DNA from: Symbiopectobacterium purcellii
GTDB taxonomy: Bacteria; Pseudomonadota; Gammaproteobacteria; Enterobacterales; Enterobacteriaceae
Direction: 5' to 3'
Assembly (NCBI RefSeq): GCF_019797845.1
Contig: NZ_CP081864.1
Location: 4,774,001-4,838,000 of the forward strand
DNA: 64,000 bases
Position 1 is the stretch's first letter, and each line of letters starts with the position of its first letter. This document shows positions 1 through 9,647 of the stretch, piece after piece. The translations under genes and the position numbers were made by a program. Under the pieces are notes generated by a model. It worked only from the letters and a program-made list of their open reading frames with translations, searched no databases and was not told the DNA's origin.

Positions 1-429
1 CCGATACCCTTTCAGGATAGCCAAAAAGAAGTTGGCGCAGGCAATACCCATTTGCAGCAACGCCAGCAGGCGTATCACATCACGATAGCGATCGTCGCCA
101 AACAGCACCGTGGCTATCGGCCCCGCCGCCAGCACAAACAGGAGCGCTAACGCCGATGAAAAGAGCGCAATCAGCGTCGCTGACGTCCCCAAAACCTGTT
201 GCAATGACTCAGGCTGCTGCTGATGGCGCGCCACCAGCATGATCACGCCATTAAATATTCCCACACCTGACAGCACGCCCAACACGGTGATCAGTTGGCG
301 GTAATTCCCCGCCAGCCCCACGCCGCTCGGACCGAAGGCCACCGCCAGCAATTTGATAACCACCAGACCAATGGCGATTTTGACCAGCGTCGAACCCGCC
401 GTCCATAAGGACGCTTTTGCCAATGACAT
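1..429 (-). CDS. wzxE: WzxE lipid III (ECA) flippase, N-terminal part
   Basis: This is the 5' end of an ECA polyisoprenoid flippase, which moves undecaprenyl-PP-linked trisaccharide (lipid III) across the inner membrane. The frame is open from an ATG at 429 to base 1, giving 143 residues, and the gene runs off the left edge. It starts MSLAKASLWTAGSTLVKI and continues with hydrophobic helices separated by short charged loops, closely resembling E. coli WzxE and typical of MATE/polysaccharide-flippase transporters. It begins one base after the wecE stop codon and is the last ECA gene in the window. wecF, wzyE and wecG would be expected beyond the edge, but that is not visible. Confidence 0.93.
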   Translation of the reverse strand, partial: MSLAKASLWTAGSTLVKIAIGLVVIKLLAVAFGPSGVGLAGNYRQLITVLGVLSGVGIFNGVIMLVARHQQQPESLQQVLGTSATLIALFSSALALLFVLAAGPIATVLFGDDRYRDVIRLLALLQMGIACANFFLAILKGYR

Positions 430-430
430 A

Positions 431-1570
431 TCAGGAAAAGAAGCTCAGGATGGTGTTGATCACCGTGCGCTGATTCACGTCAGACAAATTATAAAACAGC
501 GGCAAGCGGACCAGTCGCTCACTTTCCCGCGTGGTGTAACGATCCTCCCCGGAAAAACGCCCGAAGCGCAGTCCCGCAGGTGACGTATGCAGAGGAATAT
601 AGTGAAACACCGTCAGGATTTCCGCATCCTTCATGTCGCGAATAAACGCAGCGCGATCGTCAATATCGCGCAGCTTGAGGTAAAACAGGTGTGCATTGTG
701 CTGGCAGTGCGCCGGCAGCGTGGGCAGCGTGGGCAGCGTAACGCGCCCGGCCTCCGCCAGTGGGCGGAAGGCATCATAATAGTTATGCCACAGGCGTAAA
801 CGTCGTTCGTTGATGCGCCCAGCGGCTTCCAACTGCCCCCACAGGTAGGCAGCTTGAATATCTGCCATCAGGTAGCTGGAGCCGATATCGCGCCAGGTAT
901 ATTTATCGGCCTGACCACGGAAAAACTGGCTACGGTTGGTGCCTTTCTCGCGGATGATTTCCGCTCGCTCGACCAATGCGGGGTCGTTGATCAGTGTGGC
1001 ACCGCCTTCACCACCGGAGGTGTAGTTCTTGGTTTCATGAAAGCTGAAGCAGCCAATATGACCAATCGCCCCCAACGGACGCCCTTTATAGCGAGCCATC
1101 ACCCCTTGCGCGGCATCCTCCACCACCCACAGGTCGTGCTTTTCTGCCAGCGCCATAATGGCATCCATCTCGCACGCCACACCGGCATAGTGCACTGGCA
1201 CGATGGCACGGGTCTTGTCGGTAATCGCCGCTTCAATCTTGGTTTCATCGATGTTCAGCGTATCCGGGCGCACATCGACATAAACGATGGTTGCGCCACG
1301 CAGGACAAAGGCATTGGCGGTGGAAACGAAAGTGTAGCTGGGCATGATCACTTCATCACCCGGCTGAATATCCAGCAGGATGGCCGCCATCTCCAATGAT
1401 GCGGTACAGGAGGGGGTTAACAACACTTTCTTGCTGCCAGAATAGTGTTCCAGCCATTGTTGGCAACGGCGCGTAAAGCCGCCATCACCACACAGCTTGC
1501 CGCTGCTCATGGCGGCCTGCATATAGTCCAGTTCGGTACCCACAACCGGAGGAGCGTTAAAGGGAATCAT
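431..1570 (-). CDS. wecE: dTDP-4-amino-4,6-dideoxygalactose transaminase (WecE/RffA)
   Basis: A PLP-dependent sugar aminotransferase that converts dTDP-4-keto-6-deoxyglucose to dTDP-4-amino-4,6-dideoxygalactose for the Fuc4NAc unit of ECA. The start at ATG 1570 (MIPFNAPPVVG) matches the family start and has an AGGAG box about 5 bases upstream, inside the end of wecD; longer versions of the frame lack support. The product is 379 aa against 376 in E. coli. The PLP-phosphate region (SCTASLEMA), the EDAAQ motif and the catalytic lysine stretch SFHETKNYTSGGEGG are all present. Near residues 275-285 there is a threefold Thr-Leu-Pro repeat encoded by tandem 9-base units, which accounts for the three extra residues. 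It overlaps wecD by 14 bases. Confidence 0.95.
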   Translation of the reverse strand: MIPFNAPPVVGTELDYMQAAMSSGKLCGDGGFTRRCQQWLEHYSGSKKVLLTPSCTASLEMAAILLDIQPGDEVIMPSYTFVSTANAFVLRGATIVYVDVRPDTLNIDETKIEAAITDKTRAIVPVHYAGVACEMDAIMALAEKHDLWVVEDAAQGVMARYKGRPLGAIGHIGCFSFHETKNYTSGGEGGATLINDPALVERAEIIREKGTNRSQFFRGQADKYTWRDIGSSYLMADIQAAYLWGQLEAAGRINERRLRLWHNYYDAFRPLAEAGRVTLPTLPTLPAHCQHNAHLFYLKLRDIDDRAAFIRDMKDAEILTVFHYIPLHTSPAGLRFGRFSGEDRYTTRESERLVRLPLFYNLSDVNQRTVINTILSFFS

Positions 1571-2276
1571 GCGGTCTCCTGTAAAACCAATGCGCCGTGT
1601 CATGAATCTGTGCGCCACTGCGTTGATAAAGGCGCAGCGCACGCGTATTACCCAACTGCGTAGCCACCCACAGGTGCGCAACGTGACGCTGCTGGCACCA
1701 GTGCCTTGCCAGCGCCATAAGCGGCATGCCCTGCCCGCCGGCGGTGCCCGGCCACGCGGCCAAAAGGCCGATGCGCGCCTGGTCTGCCTGCGTCTGGCGC
1801 AGTGTCACCCAACCGAGTGGCGCACCTTGCGCGTTGTGCGCAATCAGGCAGACATCATCAAAGGTACCACGCACCGCGTTTTCCACCCATTGGGCGTAAA
1901 AACGGCCGCTGTCGGCCGCGCAATACCAGGGTGCGCGAAACCGGCTCTGCAAAAAAACGCGCGCAGCGGCGTCACGCAGCGGCGCAATATCCGAAGTATC
2001 CGCCACGCGCCAGGCCGGAAGCACCACCTCACCAGAATCGATGGGCAGGCAAAAATCCACTTCGCTCTCTGCCAGTTGGAAACCTCTTGCTGAGAGCGCA
2101 TCGATCGTCGCCAGATCGCTGGCAGAAACTTTGGCCTGCACCACCGCATAGGCATTCAACGCCATGGGCGTTAGCACTGGCGCATCATCACTGAACGACA
2201 GGCGCGCGCTGGGGAGGGCGAAAAAATCGCTTTCCCACGCTAACGGCATCAGATGCGCACGGATCCTGGCTGTCAT
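1557..2276 (-). CDS. wecD: dTDP-fucosamine acetyltransferase (WecD/RffC)
   Basis: A GNAT-fold acetyltransferase that acetylates dTDP-4-amino-4,6-dideoxygalactose to dTDP-Fuc4NAc, the last step in making this ECA donor. The start chosen is ATG 2276 (MTARIRAHLMPLAWESDFF), which has an AGGAG box 5 bases upstream; two more upstream starts are open but have no ribosome site. The product is 239 aa against 224 in E. coli. The conserved block SRFRAPWY...SGRFYAQWVENAVRGTFDD and the C-terminal acetyl-CoA fold region (ARIGLLAAWPG, then TQLGNTRALRLYQRSGA) support the call. It lies 63 bases after rffG with no rffH between them, and its 3' end overlaps the wecE start. Confidence 0.93.
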   Translation of the reverse strand: MTARIRAHLMPLAWESDFFALPSARLSFSDDAPVLTPMALNAYAVVQAKVSASDLATIDALSARGFQLAESEVDFCLPIDSGEVVLPAWRVADTSDIAPLRDAAARVFLQSRFRAPWYCAADSGRFYAQWVENAVRGTFDDVCLIAHNAQGAPLGWVTLRQTQADQARIGLLAAWPGTAGGQGMPLMALARHWCQQRHVAHLWVATQLGNTRALRLYQRSGAQIHDTAHWFYRRPHDSL

Positions 2277-2339
2277 CGCCTCTCCTGTCATGGCTTGCAC
2301 GCTGCTGTTACTGACACAGGGGCGCGACAAACGCGTCGA

Positions 2340-3407
2340 TTACGCGTCCAGTCCCAACCGTTCTCCGGTATAGGAACCATCCTGCACGCTGCGCCACCAG
2401 GCTTCATTATTCAGATACCACAATACCGTTTTACGCATGCCGGTCTCGAACGTCTCCTGCGGTTTCCAATCCAGCTCCTGCGCCATTTTGCTGGCATCGA
2501 TGGCATAACGCATGTCATGGCCGGGTCGGTCAGTCACATAGGTAATCAAATCGCGATAATGGGTTACACCCGCCGGTTTTTGCGGCGCCAGCTCTTCCAG
2601 CAGGTCGCACAGGGTATGTACCACGTCGAGGTTTTTACGCTCGTTATGGCCGCCGATATTGTAGGTTTCCCCGACCTCACCCGCCGTCACCACGCGGTAA
2701 AGCGCACGCGCATGATCTTCAACAAACAGCCAATCACGGATCTGCGCACCGTTGCCATACACGGGCAGGGGCTTAGCGGATAATGCGTTGAGGATCATCA
2801 ACGGAATCAATTTTTCCGGAAAGTGGTAAGGGCCGTAGTTATTGGAGCTGTTGGTGATGATCGTCGGCAGCCCATAAGTGCGCATCCAGGCACGCACCAG
2901 ATGATCGCTGGAGGCTTTAGAGGCGGAATAAGGGCTGCTGGGTGCATACGGCGTGGTTTCGGTAAACAGATCGTCCGTGCCGTGCAGATCGCCAAACACT
3001 TCATCGGTGGAAATATGGTGGAAACGGAAGGCGGCTTTTTTCTCGTCATCCAGTGCGTTCCAGTAGTGGCGCGCCGCTTCCAGCATCTGATAGGTGCCGA
3101 CGATATTGGTTTCAATAAATGCCGCCGGACCGTCAATCGAGCGGTCAACGTGACTTTCCGCCGCCAGATGCATCACCATATCCGGCTGATACGTAGCAAA
3201 AACCTGATCCAAAGCGGGACGATCGCAGATATCAACCTGCTCGAACGCGAAACGATCGCTGGCCGCCACCGGGGCCAATGACGCCAGATTCCCGGCATAG
3301 GTCAGCTTATCGACGACCACGACACTGTCTTGCGTTTCTGTTACCAGATAACGCACCAGCGCTGAACCAATAAACCCTGCGCCGCCTGTAACCAAAATAC
3401 GTTTCAA
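2340..3407 (-). CDS. rffG: dTDP-glucose 4,6-dehydratase (RffG)
   Basis: A short-chain dehydrogenase/reductase enzyme that converts dTDP-glucose to dTDP-4-keto-6-deoxyglucose for Fuc4NAc synthesis. The NAD-binding GGAGFIG motif is at the N-terminus, the catalytic STDEVFGD block follows, and YSASK supplies the Tyr and Lys. I prefer the TTG start at 3407: it gives 355 aa, the same as E. coli RffG (MRKILITGG against MKRILVTGG here), it lies 7 bases after AAGGAG, and it overlaps the wecC stop as TTGA. The ATG at 3413 is the alternative but sits only one base after the ribosome site. The substrate-making enzyme RffH is not encoded next to it, unlike in E. coli. Confidence 0.94.
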   Translation of the reverse strand: MKRILVTGGAGFIGSALVRYLVTETQDSVVVVDKLTYAGNLASLAPVAASDRFAFEQVDICDRPALDQVFATYQPDMVMHLAAESHVDRSIDGPAAFIETNIVGTYQMLEAARHYWNALDDEKKAAFRFHHISTDEVFGDLHGTDDLFTETTPYAPSSPYSASKASSDHLVRAWMRTYGLPTIITNSSNNYGPYHFPEKLIPLMILNALSAKPLPVYGNGAQIRDWLFVEDHARALYRVVTAGEVGETYNIGGHNERKNLDVVHTLCDLLEELAPQKPAGVTHYRDLITYVTDRPGHDMRYAIDASKMAQELDWKPQETFETGMRKTVLWYLNNEAWWRSVQDGSYTGERLGLDA

Positions 3408-4693
3408 CGCCATACTCCTTTCGTGTCTACAATCCACTGTTGTTTTATCTTTTCAGGTTCTATCGCGCGGAATGCACGGTGATCGACCAGCATCACCACC
3501 ACATCTGCCTCACGCAACGCCGTCGGCAATTCGGTCAAGGTGACCAACCCGGTCAAACGTGGCGGTAACGCAGCCACATTCGGCTCCACGGCCAGCGTCG
3601 TGCCACTGTGCCACTGCGCAATCATTTCGGTAATCCCGACCGCCGGGCTTTCGCGCAAATCGTCAATATCCGGCTTAAACGCCAGCCCAAAACAGGCGAT
3701 GGTCACGTCACTGGCGCGTTTGCCGCTCTGCACCAGACAATCTGCTACCGCCATTTTGACGCGATCGACCACCCACAACGGCTTACCGTCGTTCACCAAT
3801 CGCGCGGTGTGTATCAAACGCGCCTGCTGCGGGTTTTGCGCCACAATAAACCACGGGTCTACCGCGATGCAATGACCGCCAACGCCGGGGCCAGGCTGAA
3901 GGATATTCACGCGCGGGTGACGATTCGCCAGACGAATCAGTTCCCATACGTTGATACCCTGTTCGGCACAAATCAGCGACAGTTCGTTGGCAAAGGCGAT
4001 ATTCACGTCACGGAAGCTGTTTTCTGTCAGTTTACACATCTCGGCCGTGCGAGCGTCAGTTTCAACGCATTCACCTTCAAGAAAAATCTTGTATAACGCG
4101 CTGGCGTGCGCGGCACATGATGGCGTCATACCGCCAATTACCCGATCGTTTTTCACGAGCTCCACCACCACCTGCCCAGGCAATACTCGCTCCGGACAGT
4201 AGGCAATATGAATATCGGCATCGTCCCCGGTGTGCTGCGGGAAGGTCAGATCGGGTCGGGCGTCGGCCAGCCACGCCGCCATCTGCTCCGTCGCGCCAAC
4301 GGGACAGGTGGATTCGAGCACCACCAGCGCGCCGGGCTGCAACACGGGTGCAATCGACGCTGCCGCTGCCTGTACATAGCTCAAATCCGGTTCGTGTCCC
4401 TCTTTGAACGGCGTTGGCACCGCAATCAGAAAGGCATCAGCCGCCTCGGCTTTATGCGTTGCCGTCAAATAACCGTTTTCCACGGCGACCTTTACCATGG
4501 CCCCCAGATCGGGTTCGACAATATGAATCTCACCGCGATTGATGGTTTCCACCGCATGGCGATTAACGTCCACGCCAATCACCTGTTTTTTCCGTGAGGC
4601 AAACGCGGCTGCGGTCGGCAAACCGATATAGCCCAACCCAACTACCACTATTTTATTGATTGTCATTGCGTTAGTTGTCATGGTATTGCTCAT
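3404..4693 (-). CDS. wecC: UDP-N-acetyl-D-mannosamine dehydrogenase (WecC)
   Basis: Oxidises UDP-ManNAc to UDP-ManNAcA with two NAD molecules, supplying the acidic sugar of ECA. The product is 429 aa. It shows the N-terminal Rossmann motif GLGYIGLP, the central helix with [18 protein letters not shown], and the catalytic cysteine in [13 protein letters not shown], all family hallmarks of UDP-glucose/UDP-ManNAc dehydrogenases. The ATG at 4693 overlaps the wecB stop as ATGA, suggesting translational coupling. In-frame ATGs at codons 5 and 10 are possible alternatives, since the extra N-terminal residues ([10 protein letters not shown]) are not conserved in E. coli, whose protein begins MSFATISVIG. 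Confidence 0.96.
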   Translation of the reverse strand: MSNTMTTNAMTINKIVVVGLGYIGLPTAAAFASRKKQVIGVDVNRHAVETINRGEIHIVEPDLGAMVKVAVENGYLTATHKAEAADAFLIAVPTPFKEGHEPDLSYVQAAAASIAPVLQPGALVVLESTCPVGATEQMAAWLADARPDLTFPQHTGDDADIHIAYCPERVLPGQVVVELVKNDRVIGGMTPSCAAHASALYKIFLEGECVETDARTAEMCKLTENSFRDVNIAFANELSLICAEQGINVWELIRLANRHPRVNILQPGPGVGGHCIAVDPWFIVAQNPQQARLIHTARLVNDGKPLWVVDRVKMAVADCLVQSGKRASDVTIACFGLAFKPDIDDLRESPAVGITEMIAQWHSGTTLAVEPNVAALPPRLTGLVTLTELPTALREADVVVMLVDHRAFRAIEPEKIKQQWIVDTKGVWR

Positions 4694-5823
4694 TGTCGTG
4701 TAACCAAAGGGTTCTTCAGTGCGGCAATAATACGCTGACAGGCGGTGCCGTCACCGAACGGGTTATGCGCTCGGCTCATGGCCTGATAGGCCGCATTGTC
4801 GGTCAGCAGTTGCGACACCGCGTCCAGAATCGTCATCACCTCAGTGCCAACCAACCGCACCGTTCCCGCGTCCACAGCTTCTGGCCGCTCGGTTGTTTCA
4901 CGCATCACCAGCACGGGCACGCCCAGCGAGGGCGCTTCTTCCTGAATGCCGCCAGAATCGGTCAAAATCAGGTACGACCGGTTCATCAGGTAAACAAACG
5001 GCAAGTACTCCTGCGGCGCGATCAGAAACACGTTATCAATACCGCTTAAAATACGATTAACCGGCTCACGCACATTGGGGTTCAGGTGCACCGGGTACAG
5101 AATCTGCGCTTGTGGGTGGCGACGGGCAATGCCCGCCAGCGCAGTACAAATACGCTCGAATCCGTCGCCAAAGTTTTCACGACGATGCCCAGTAACCAGA
5201 ATCAGTTTTTTATTCGCATCCAGAAAACCGTAGTGGGTATCCAGGGAGTGGCGCAATGTTTCATCGCCAAGAATTCGATCGCGCACCCAGAACAGCGCAT
5301 CGATAACCGTATTTCCCGTCACCAGAATCTGCCGGTCGCCGAGATTTTCCCGCAGCAGGTTATCACGCGCCCGCTCGGTTGGCGCAAAGTGATAGGTCGC
5401 CAAATGGCCGGTCAGCTTACGGTTGGCCTCTTCAGGCCAGGGCGAATAGAGATTGCCCGTGCGCAACCCCGCCTCCACATGAGCGACAGGGATACGCTGA
5501 TACAGCGCCGCTAGGCTGGCGGCCAACGTGGTGGTGGTATCACCATGCACCAGCACAAGATCGGGTTTGAACGCCGTCAATACCGGCTCCAGTCCTTCCA
5601 GAATACGGCAAGTGACCTCGCTCAACCCCTGTCCCGGCTGCATAATGTTCAAGTCATAATCTGGCGTAATAGCAAATAAACGCAGCACCTGATCCAGCAT
5701 CTCCCGGTGCTGGGCAGTTACGCATATTTTCGATTCAAAGGCTTCATCTTGAGCCAGGGCATAAACCAGAGGGGCCATTTTGATGGCTTCTGGACGGGTG
5801 CCGAAAATAGTCAACACTTTCAC
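4690..5823 (-). CDS. wecB: UDP-N-acetylglucosamine 2-epimerase (WecB)
   Basis: Interconverts UDP-GlcNAc and UDP-ManNAc, the first committed step towards UDP-ManNAcA in ECA synthesis. The 377-residue protein begins [19 protein letters not shown] and carries the GT-B-fold signatures [30 protein letters not shown] and [15 protein letters not shown] of non-hydrolysing epimerases. Length and sequence are nearly the same as E. coli WecB (376 aa). It is followed directly by wecC with an ATGA overlap and preceded by wzzE with a 52-base gap, the same order as in the E. coli ECA operon. Confidence 0.97.
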   Translation of the reverse strand: MKVLTIFGTRPEAIKMAPLVYALAQDEAFESKICVTAQHREMLDQVLRLFAITPDYDLNIMQPGQGLSEVTCRILEGLEPVLTAFKPDLVLVHGDTTTTLAASLAALYQRIPVAHVEAGLRTGNLYSPWPEEANRKLTGHLATYHFAPTERARDNLLRENLGDRQILVTGNTVIDALFWVRDRILGDETLRHSLDTHYGFLDANKKLILVTGHRRENFGDGFERICTALAGIARRHPQAQILYPVHLNPNVREPVNRILSGIDNVFLIAPQEYLPFVYLMNRSYLILTDSGGIQEEAPSLGVPVLVMRETTERPEAVDAGTVRLVGTEVMTILDAVSQLLTDNAAYQAMSRAHNPFGDGTACQRIIAALKNPLVTRQ

Positions 5824-5875
5824 TATGAATCTCTTTCATCAGGTTAGGGGATGCCCTTTCAGGCGGCATAAACGG

Positions 5876-6973
5876 TCAATCCACCCGCCGCTGAGGTTTA
5901 CAGCGAACCAATGCAATGCCCGCCCCGGTTAATGCACCGATAGCGCCCCACATCACCATCAAGAACAGGCGACGCGGACTGTCTCGCTTCACCGGCTCCT
6001 CTGGCGTGCGCAGATAACGGTAGGTCTGCAATGCCGCATCGAGGGTTGGCTCAACGCTTAACGTCGCCAACATGGCGCGATCTTGGTCATAATCGATGTC
6101 GTAGCGCGGCCCACTGGCCTGCAGGGATTCCAATTGCGCCTGCAACATCGGACGCCCCAACAGGAAAAGTTCTGAGGGCGGCAATTCTTGCGCGGGGGTA
6201 TCGGTCTGGCTGCGGCTTATCCCCTGCTGTTGCGCAATTTTTAGCGCCATCTTCACGCTATTCAGGTCGCGATCGAAAATGGCCTGCGCGACCGCTTCCT
6301 GGCGCTGAATCTGCGACTGTAAAAACACCTTACGTGCCGCCCAGGCACCCTTCAGTTCACCGTTAAGGTGTTGCGCGGCGCGCTGACTGGCAAACTCGAT
6401 ATAGTCGCGCAACAGGCGATTGGCGTCAGGTGCGTTGTCCGCCGTCAGGCGCACGCTATCGAAGGTCTTTTTGCCGTCGTCGCGCGGGGTAAACTGGATG
6501 TCGGCGATCAGTTCGTCCAGCAAGGCTGCATCCGCCTTGGCATCACCGTCCTGATTCGATTTATAGTAGTCGCTCTGTAGCCAGAAATCGCGCCGGGTAT
6601 CATACGCGGCAACCTGCATGACAAACTCGTCGTATACTTTGGCTGACACCGACAGCGCCTCGGGCGGCAGCGATGCAAAGGCTTTGGCATCCAGATTGCG
6701 TAAGAACTGCTGTTGCGGATAATAACCGCCCAGCCGCGTGACGCCGGGCCGGTCCGTTATTGCCATGGCGCTCCACTCCTGGCGCGCAAGATAGGAATAC
6801 CCCAACGCCACCAGCGCGAAAGCCAGCGCTACGCCGGCAATCCAGAATTTGCCTCGCCACAACGCACCGCACAGGCCACGAATGTCCAGTTCATTCTCGA
6901 TACCGGCATCCGCAGTCGTCACGCGGTAATGGGCTTCGCCAGAGGTTCCGTTAGCAGGGTTTTCGTGTTTCAT
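5876..6973 (-). CDS. wzzE: WzzE ECA chain-length regulator
   Basis: A polysaccharide co-polymerase (PCP1) of the inner membrane that sets the modal length of ECA chains made by WzyE. The start at ATG 6973 (MKHENPANG) follows a GGGGAAG box; a longer frame starting near 7000 would run into wecA and has no support. The product is 365 aa. A first membrane helix lies at about residues 43-62, a large periplasmic domain follows (ITDRP...GGYYPQQQFLRNLD, then FASQRAAQHLNGELKGAW), and a second helix ends the protein after TPEEPVKRDSPRR, the Pro-rich motif typical of Wzz proteins. It sits between wecA and wecB as in E. coli. Confidence 0.95.
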   Translation of the reverse strand: MKHENPANGTSGEAHYRVTTADAGIENELDIRGLCGALWRGKFWIAGVALAFALVALGYSYLARQEWSAMAITDRPGVTRLGGYYPQQQFLRNLDAKAFASLPPEALSVSAKVYDEFVMQVAAYDTRRDFWLQSDYYKSNQDGDAKADAALLDELIADIQFTPRDDGKKTFDSVRLTADNAPDANRLLRDYIEFASQRAAQHLNGELKGAWAARKVFLQSQIQRQEAVAQAIFDRDLNSVKMALKIAQQQGISRSQTDTPAQELPPSELFLLGRPMLQAQLESLQASGPRYDIDYDQDRAMLATLSVEPTLDAALQTYRYLRTPEEPVKRDSPRRLFLMVMWGAIGALTGAGIALVRCKPQRRVD

Positions 6974-6996
6974 TACTTCCCCAAAGTGATGTGGTT

Positions 6997-8079
6997 TCAA
7001 GTTGAGTGTCGATGATTGTCGTTACGACGCGTTCGACGCTTGATGCGTTTTAGAAAGCGTGCCACGCGCCACGCCCGTTTCAGGCAATAGTCGTAAAGCC
7101 CAAAGGCCAGTAAAAACAGCACCAACATGGCCCATTCAGGAATGAAAGAGAGATACTCTCCGGCCATGCCGATACCCGCCAACAGCACCGCAGCCACGGT
7201 GATCAACACAAAAGCCTGATGCGGTGTAAACCCGGCACGCATCAGTAAGTGATGGATATGCTGACGATCCGGCGCGAAGGGGCTCATCCCTCGACGTAAG
7301 CGACGGTACATGATGGCCACCATGTCCATCAACGGAATGGCGATCAGCCACAGTGCCGTTACCGGGTTAATCGGATGGTATTTACCCTGCGTGGATTGCA
7401 TCAGGATCCAGATGGCGGTGAACCCTATCATGGTGCTGCCTGCATCGCCCATAAACACTTTATAGCGGCGGCCAAAAAAACCGAGATTGAGCAAGATATA
7501 CGGCAGCGTGGCCGCAATCATGGCAAAGCACCACAGCGCCAAACTGTGGTGACCGTAGCCATAGAGCAGGATACCCATCGCGCCAAACGACACCGCGGAA
7601 AGACCGCCGAGCAGACCGTCAATACCGTCGACCATGTTAAACGCATTAATGGCCGCCCACACCGCAAACAGCGTCACCAGATAGCCCAATGGTCCCAGCA
7701 CCATATCCCACGGGCCAAACATCTCCCCCAGATTGCGCAATGAGAGATGCGCAAACACCATCATGGCAACGGCCACCAGCGCCTGAACCAGCGCACGAAT
7801 TTTGACACTGATATCAAAGCGATCGTCCAATGCCCCGACAAACACCAAAATACCGGCGCACAGCAGGTAAAAGCGGAAATGGGGAATGTAGTAGTCGGTG
7901 ATCAGGAAGGTGAAGCACAAGCCAGCATAAACGGAAATGCCCCCCACCAACGGGATCAGCCCTTGGTGACGTTTACGCTGATTGGGACGATCGACAAGAC
8001 CGAGCGGCCCTGCCACGCAACGGGCCAGGAATAGAAAAGCCAGAGAAAACAAGAAAATCAATAATAACTCTAGACGCAT
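6997..8079 (-). CDS. wecA: Undecaprenyl-phosphate GlcNAc-1-phosphate transferase (WecA/Rfe)
   Basis: Transfers GlcNAc-1-phosphate from UDP-GlcNAc to undecaprenyl phosphate, making lipid I for ECA and often O-antigen. The 360-residue protein is a multi-pass membrane protein with the PNPT family motifs: ALDDRFD (Mg-binding aspartates), NAFNMVDGIDGL, VFMGDAGS and the histidine loop RQHIHHLLMRAGF, followed by a basic cytoplasmic tail. An in-frame stop lies seven codons upstream of ATG 8079 with no other start between, so the start is secure although no clear ribosome site is visible. The N-terminus is about 7 residues shorter than in E. coli. It is the first gene of the ECA operon. Confidence 0.96.
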   Translation of the reverse strand: MRLELLLIFLFSLAFLFLARCVAGPLGLVDRPNQRKRHQGLIPLVGGISVYAGLCFTFLITDYYIPHFRFYLLCAGILVFVGALDDRFDISVKIRALVQALVAVAMMVFAHLSLRNLGEMFGPWDMVLGPLGYLVTLFAVWAAINAFNMVDGIDGLLGGLSAVSFGAMGILLYGYGHHSLALWCFAMIAATLPYILLNLGFFGRRYKVFMGDAGSTMIGFTAIWILMQSTQGKYHPINPVTALWLIAIPLMDMVAIMYRRLRRGMSPFAPDRQHIHHLLMRAGFTPHQAFVLITVAAVLLAGIGMAGEYLSFIPEWAMLVLFLLAFGLYDYCLKRAWRVARFLKRIKRRTRRNDNHRHST

Positions 8080-8336
8080 AGCGAGTAAGTTTACCGTTTA
8101 TGGCTACAAGCCGCCGTCGGCTGCCACGGCGAAGCATGGTTCGCCATAACAGGGCCGTTCACCACAACATCATTATGCGGCCGACGGTATCGCGCGGACA
8201 TGCACAGGGCAAGCGCTCGCAACGGGGTTATGATGACGCCATCAAATCAGTGCGTACCATAACGGAAAGCATGACGCCGGGACATCCTAGAATACTCTGG
8301 AAAAACACCCTGTAGTGTAAAGGTCGGTAAGTTCCT
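8080..8336 (-). other. ECA operon upstream region between rho and wecA
   Basis: About 257 bases without a credible gene. It must hold the promoter of the leftward wec operon, but I could not pick one convincing -35/-10 pair. The short rightward frame across it looks like chance coding. No RfaH ops element was recognised. Confidence 0.4.
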
Positions 8337-8368
8337 AAAAAAAAACGCCACGACCCGCGTGGCGTTTT
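8337..8368 (-). terminator. Rho-independent terminator of rho
   Basis: On the minus strand, an 8-bp GC-rich stem (ACGCCACG at 8345-8352 pairing with CGTGGCGT at 8358-8365) with a 5-base loop is followed by a run of nine T residues. It lies 20 bases after the rho stop codon. Confidence 0.9.
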
Positions 8369-8387
8369 CCCCGAGAACACAGCGTGC

Positions 8388-9647
8388 TTATGAGCGCTTC
8401 ATCATGTCGAAGAATTCATCGTTGGTTTTGGTCATCGCCAACTTGTTGATCAGGAACTCCATCGCATCGATTTCCCCCATTGGGTGAATGATTTTGCGCA
8501 GGATCCACATTTTTTGCAGTTCTTCGGAGGTGGTAAGCAGCTCTTCTTTACGCGTACCGGAACGGTTGTAGTCGATAGCCGGGAACACACGCTTCTCAGC
8601 GATTTTACGCGCCAGATGCAGTTCCATGTTACCTGTACCTTTAAACTCTTCGTAAATGACTTCGTCCATCTTCGAGCCGGTATCCACCAGCGCCGTGGCG
8701 ATAATGGTCAGGCTGCCGCCCTCTTCCACGTTACGCGCAGCGCCAAAGAAGCGTTTCGGACGGTGCAGGGCGTTGGCATCCACACCACCGGTCAGCACTT
8801 TGCCAGACGCCGGTACCACGGTGTTGTAGGCACGCGCCAGACGGGTGATGGAGTCCAGCAGGATGATAACGTCTTTTTTATGCTCGACCAGGCGCTTGGC
8901 CTTTTCAATCACCATTTCAGCAACCTGAACGTGGCGAGAGGCCGGCTCGTCAAAGGTAGACGCGACCACTTCCCCTTTCACCAGACGTTGCATCTCGGTC
9001 ACTTCTTCCGGACGTTCGTCGATAAGCAGCACCATCAGCACGCAATCAGGGTGATTATACGCGATGCTCTGTGCAATATTTTGCAGCAGCATGGTTTTAC
9101 CGGCTTTCGGCGGCGCCACGATCAAACCACGCTGACCACGACCGATCGGCGATGCCAAATCCAATACGCGTGCTGTCAGGTCTTCTGTTGAACCGTTACC
9201 GCGTTCCATGCGCAAACGTGAGTTGGCATGCAGCGGGGTGAGGTTTTCGAACAGGATCTTGTTGCGGGCGTTTTCAGGTTTGTCGTAGTTGACTTCGTTG
9301 ACTTTCAACAAAGCAAAATAGCGTTCCCCTTCTTTGGGAGGACGAATCTTGCCTGAAATGGTGTCACCAGTACGAAGATTAAAGCGGCGAATTTGGCTGG
9401 GAGAAACGTAGATATCATCAGGGCCGGCGAGGTAGGAGCTGTCTGCGGAGCGGAGGAAACCGAAACCATCCTGCAAGATTTCCAGCACGCCATCGCCGAA
9501 AATATCTTCGCCACTTTTAGCGTGCTGCTTCAAAATGGCGAAAATAATATCCTGCTTGCGCATACGAGCCTGGTTTTCCAGCCCCATGTTTTCGCCAAGA
9601 GTAATTAACTCAGAAACTGGCGTATTCTTTAATTCGGTAAGATTCAT
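8388..9647 (-). CDS. rho: Transcription termination factor Rho
   Basis: Hexameric RNA-dependent ATPase and helicase that ends transcription at Rho-dependent sites. The 419-residue protein is the same length as E. coli Rho. It begins [15 protein letters not shown] (Rho N-terminal helical domain), then has the OSB-fold RNA-binding domain with [26 protein letters not shown], the Walker A segment [12 protein letters not shown] (lysines at about 181 and 184), Walker B ([16 protein letters not shown]) and the Q/R-loop region [24 protein letters not shown] terminator follows its stop codon. Its long leader is probably the site of autoregulation, as established for E. coli rho. Confidence 0.99.
   Translation of the reverse strand: MNLTELKNTPVSELITLGENMGLENQARMRKQDIIFAILKQHAKSGEDIFGDGVLEILQDGFGFLRSADSSYLAGPDDIYVSPSQIRRFNLRTGDTISGKIRPPKEGERYFALLKVNEVNYDKPENARNKILFENLTPLHANSRLRMERGNGSTEDLTARVLDLASPIGRGQRGLIVAPPKAGKTMLLQNIAQSIAYNHPDCVLMVLLIDERPEEVTEMQRLVKGEVVASTFDEPASRHVQVAEMVIEKAKRLVEHKKDVIILLDSITRLARAYNTVVPASGKVLTGGVDANALHRPKRFFGAARNVEEGGSLTIIATALVDTGSKMDEVIYEEFKGTGNMELHLARKIAEKRVFPAIDYNRSGTRKEELLTTSEELQKMWILRKIIHPMGEIDAMEFLINKLAMTKTNDEFFDMMKRS

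Noticed and set aside
8100..8315. 71-codon plus-strand frame in the wecA upstream region
   Set aside because: Biased, arginine-rich composition and no ribosome site; more likely promoter DNA.
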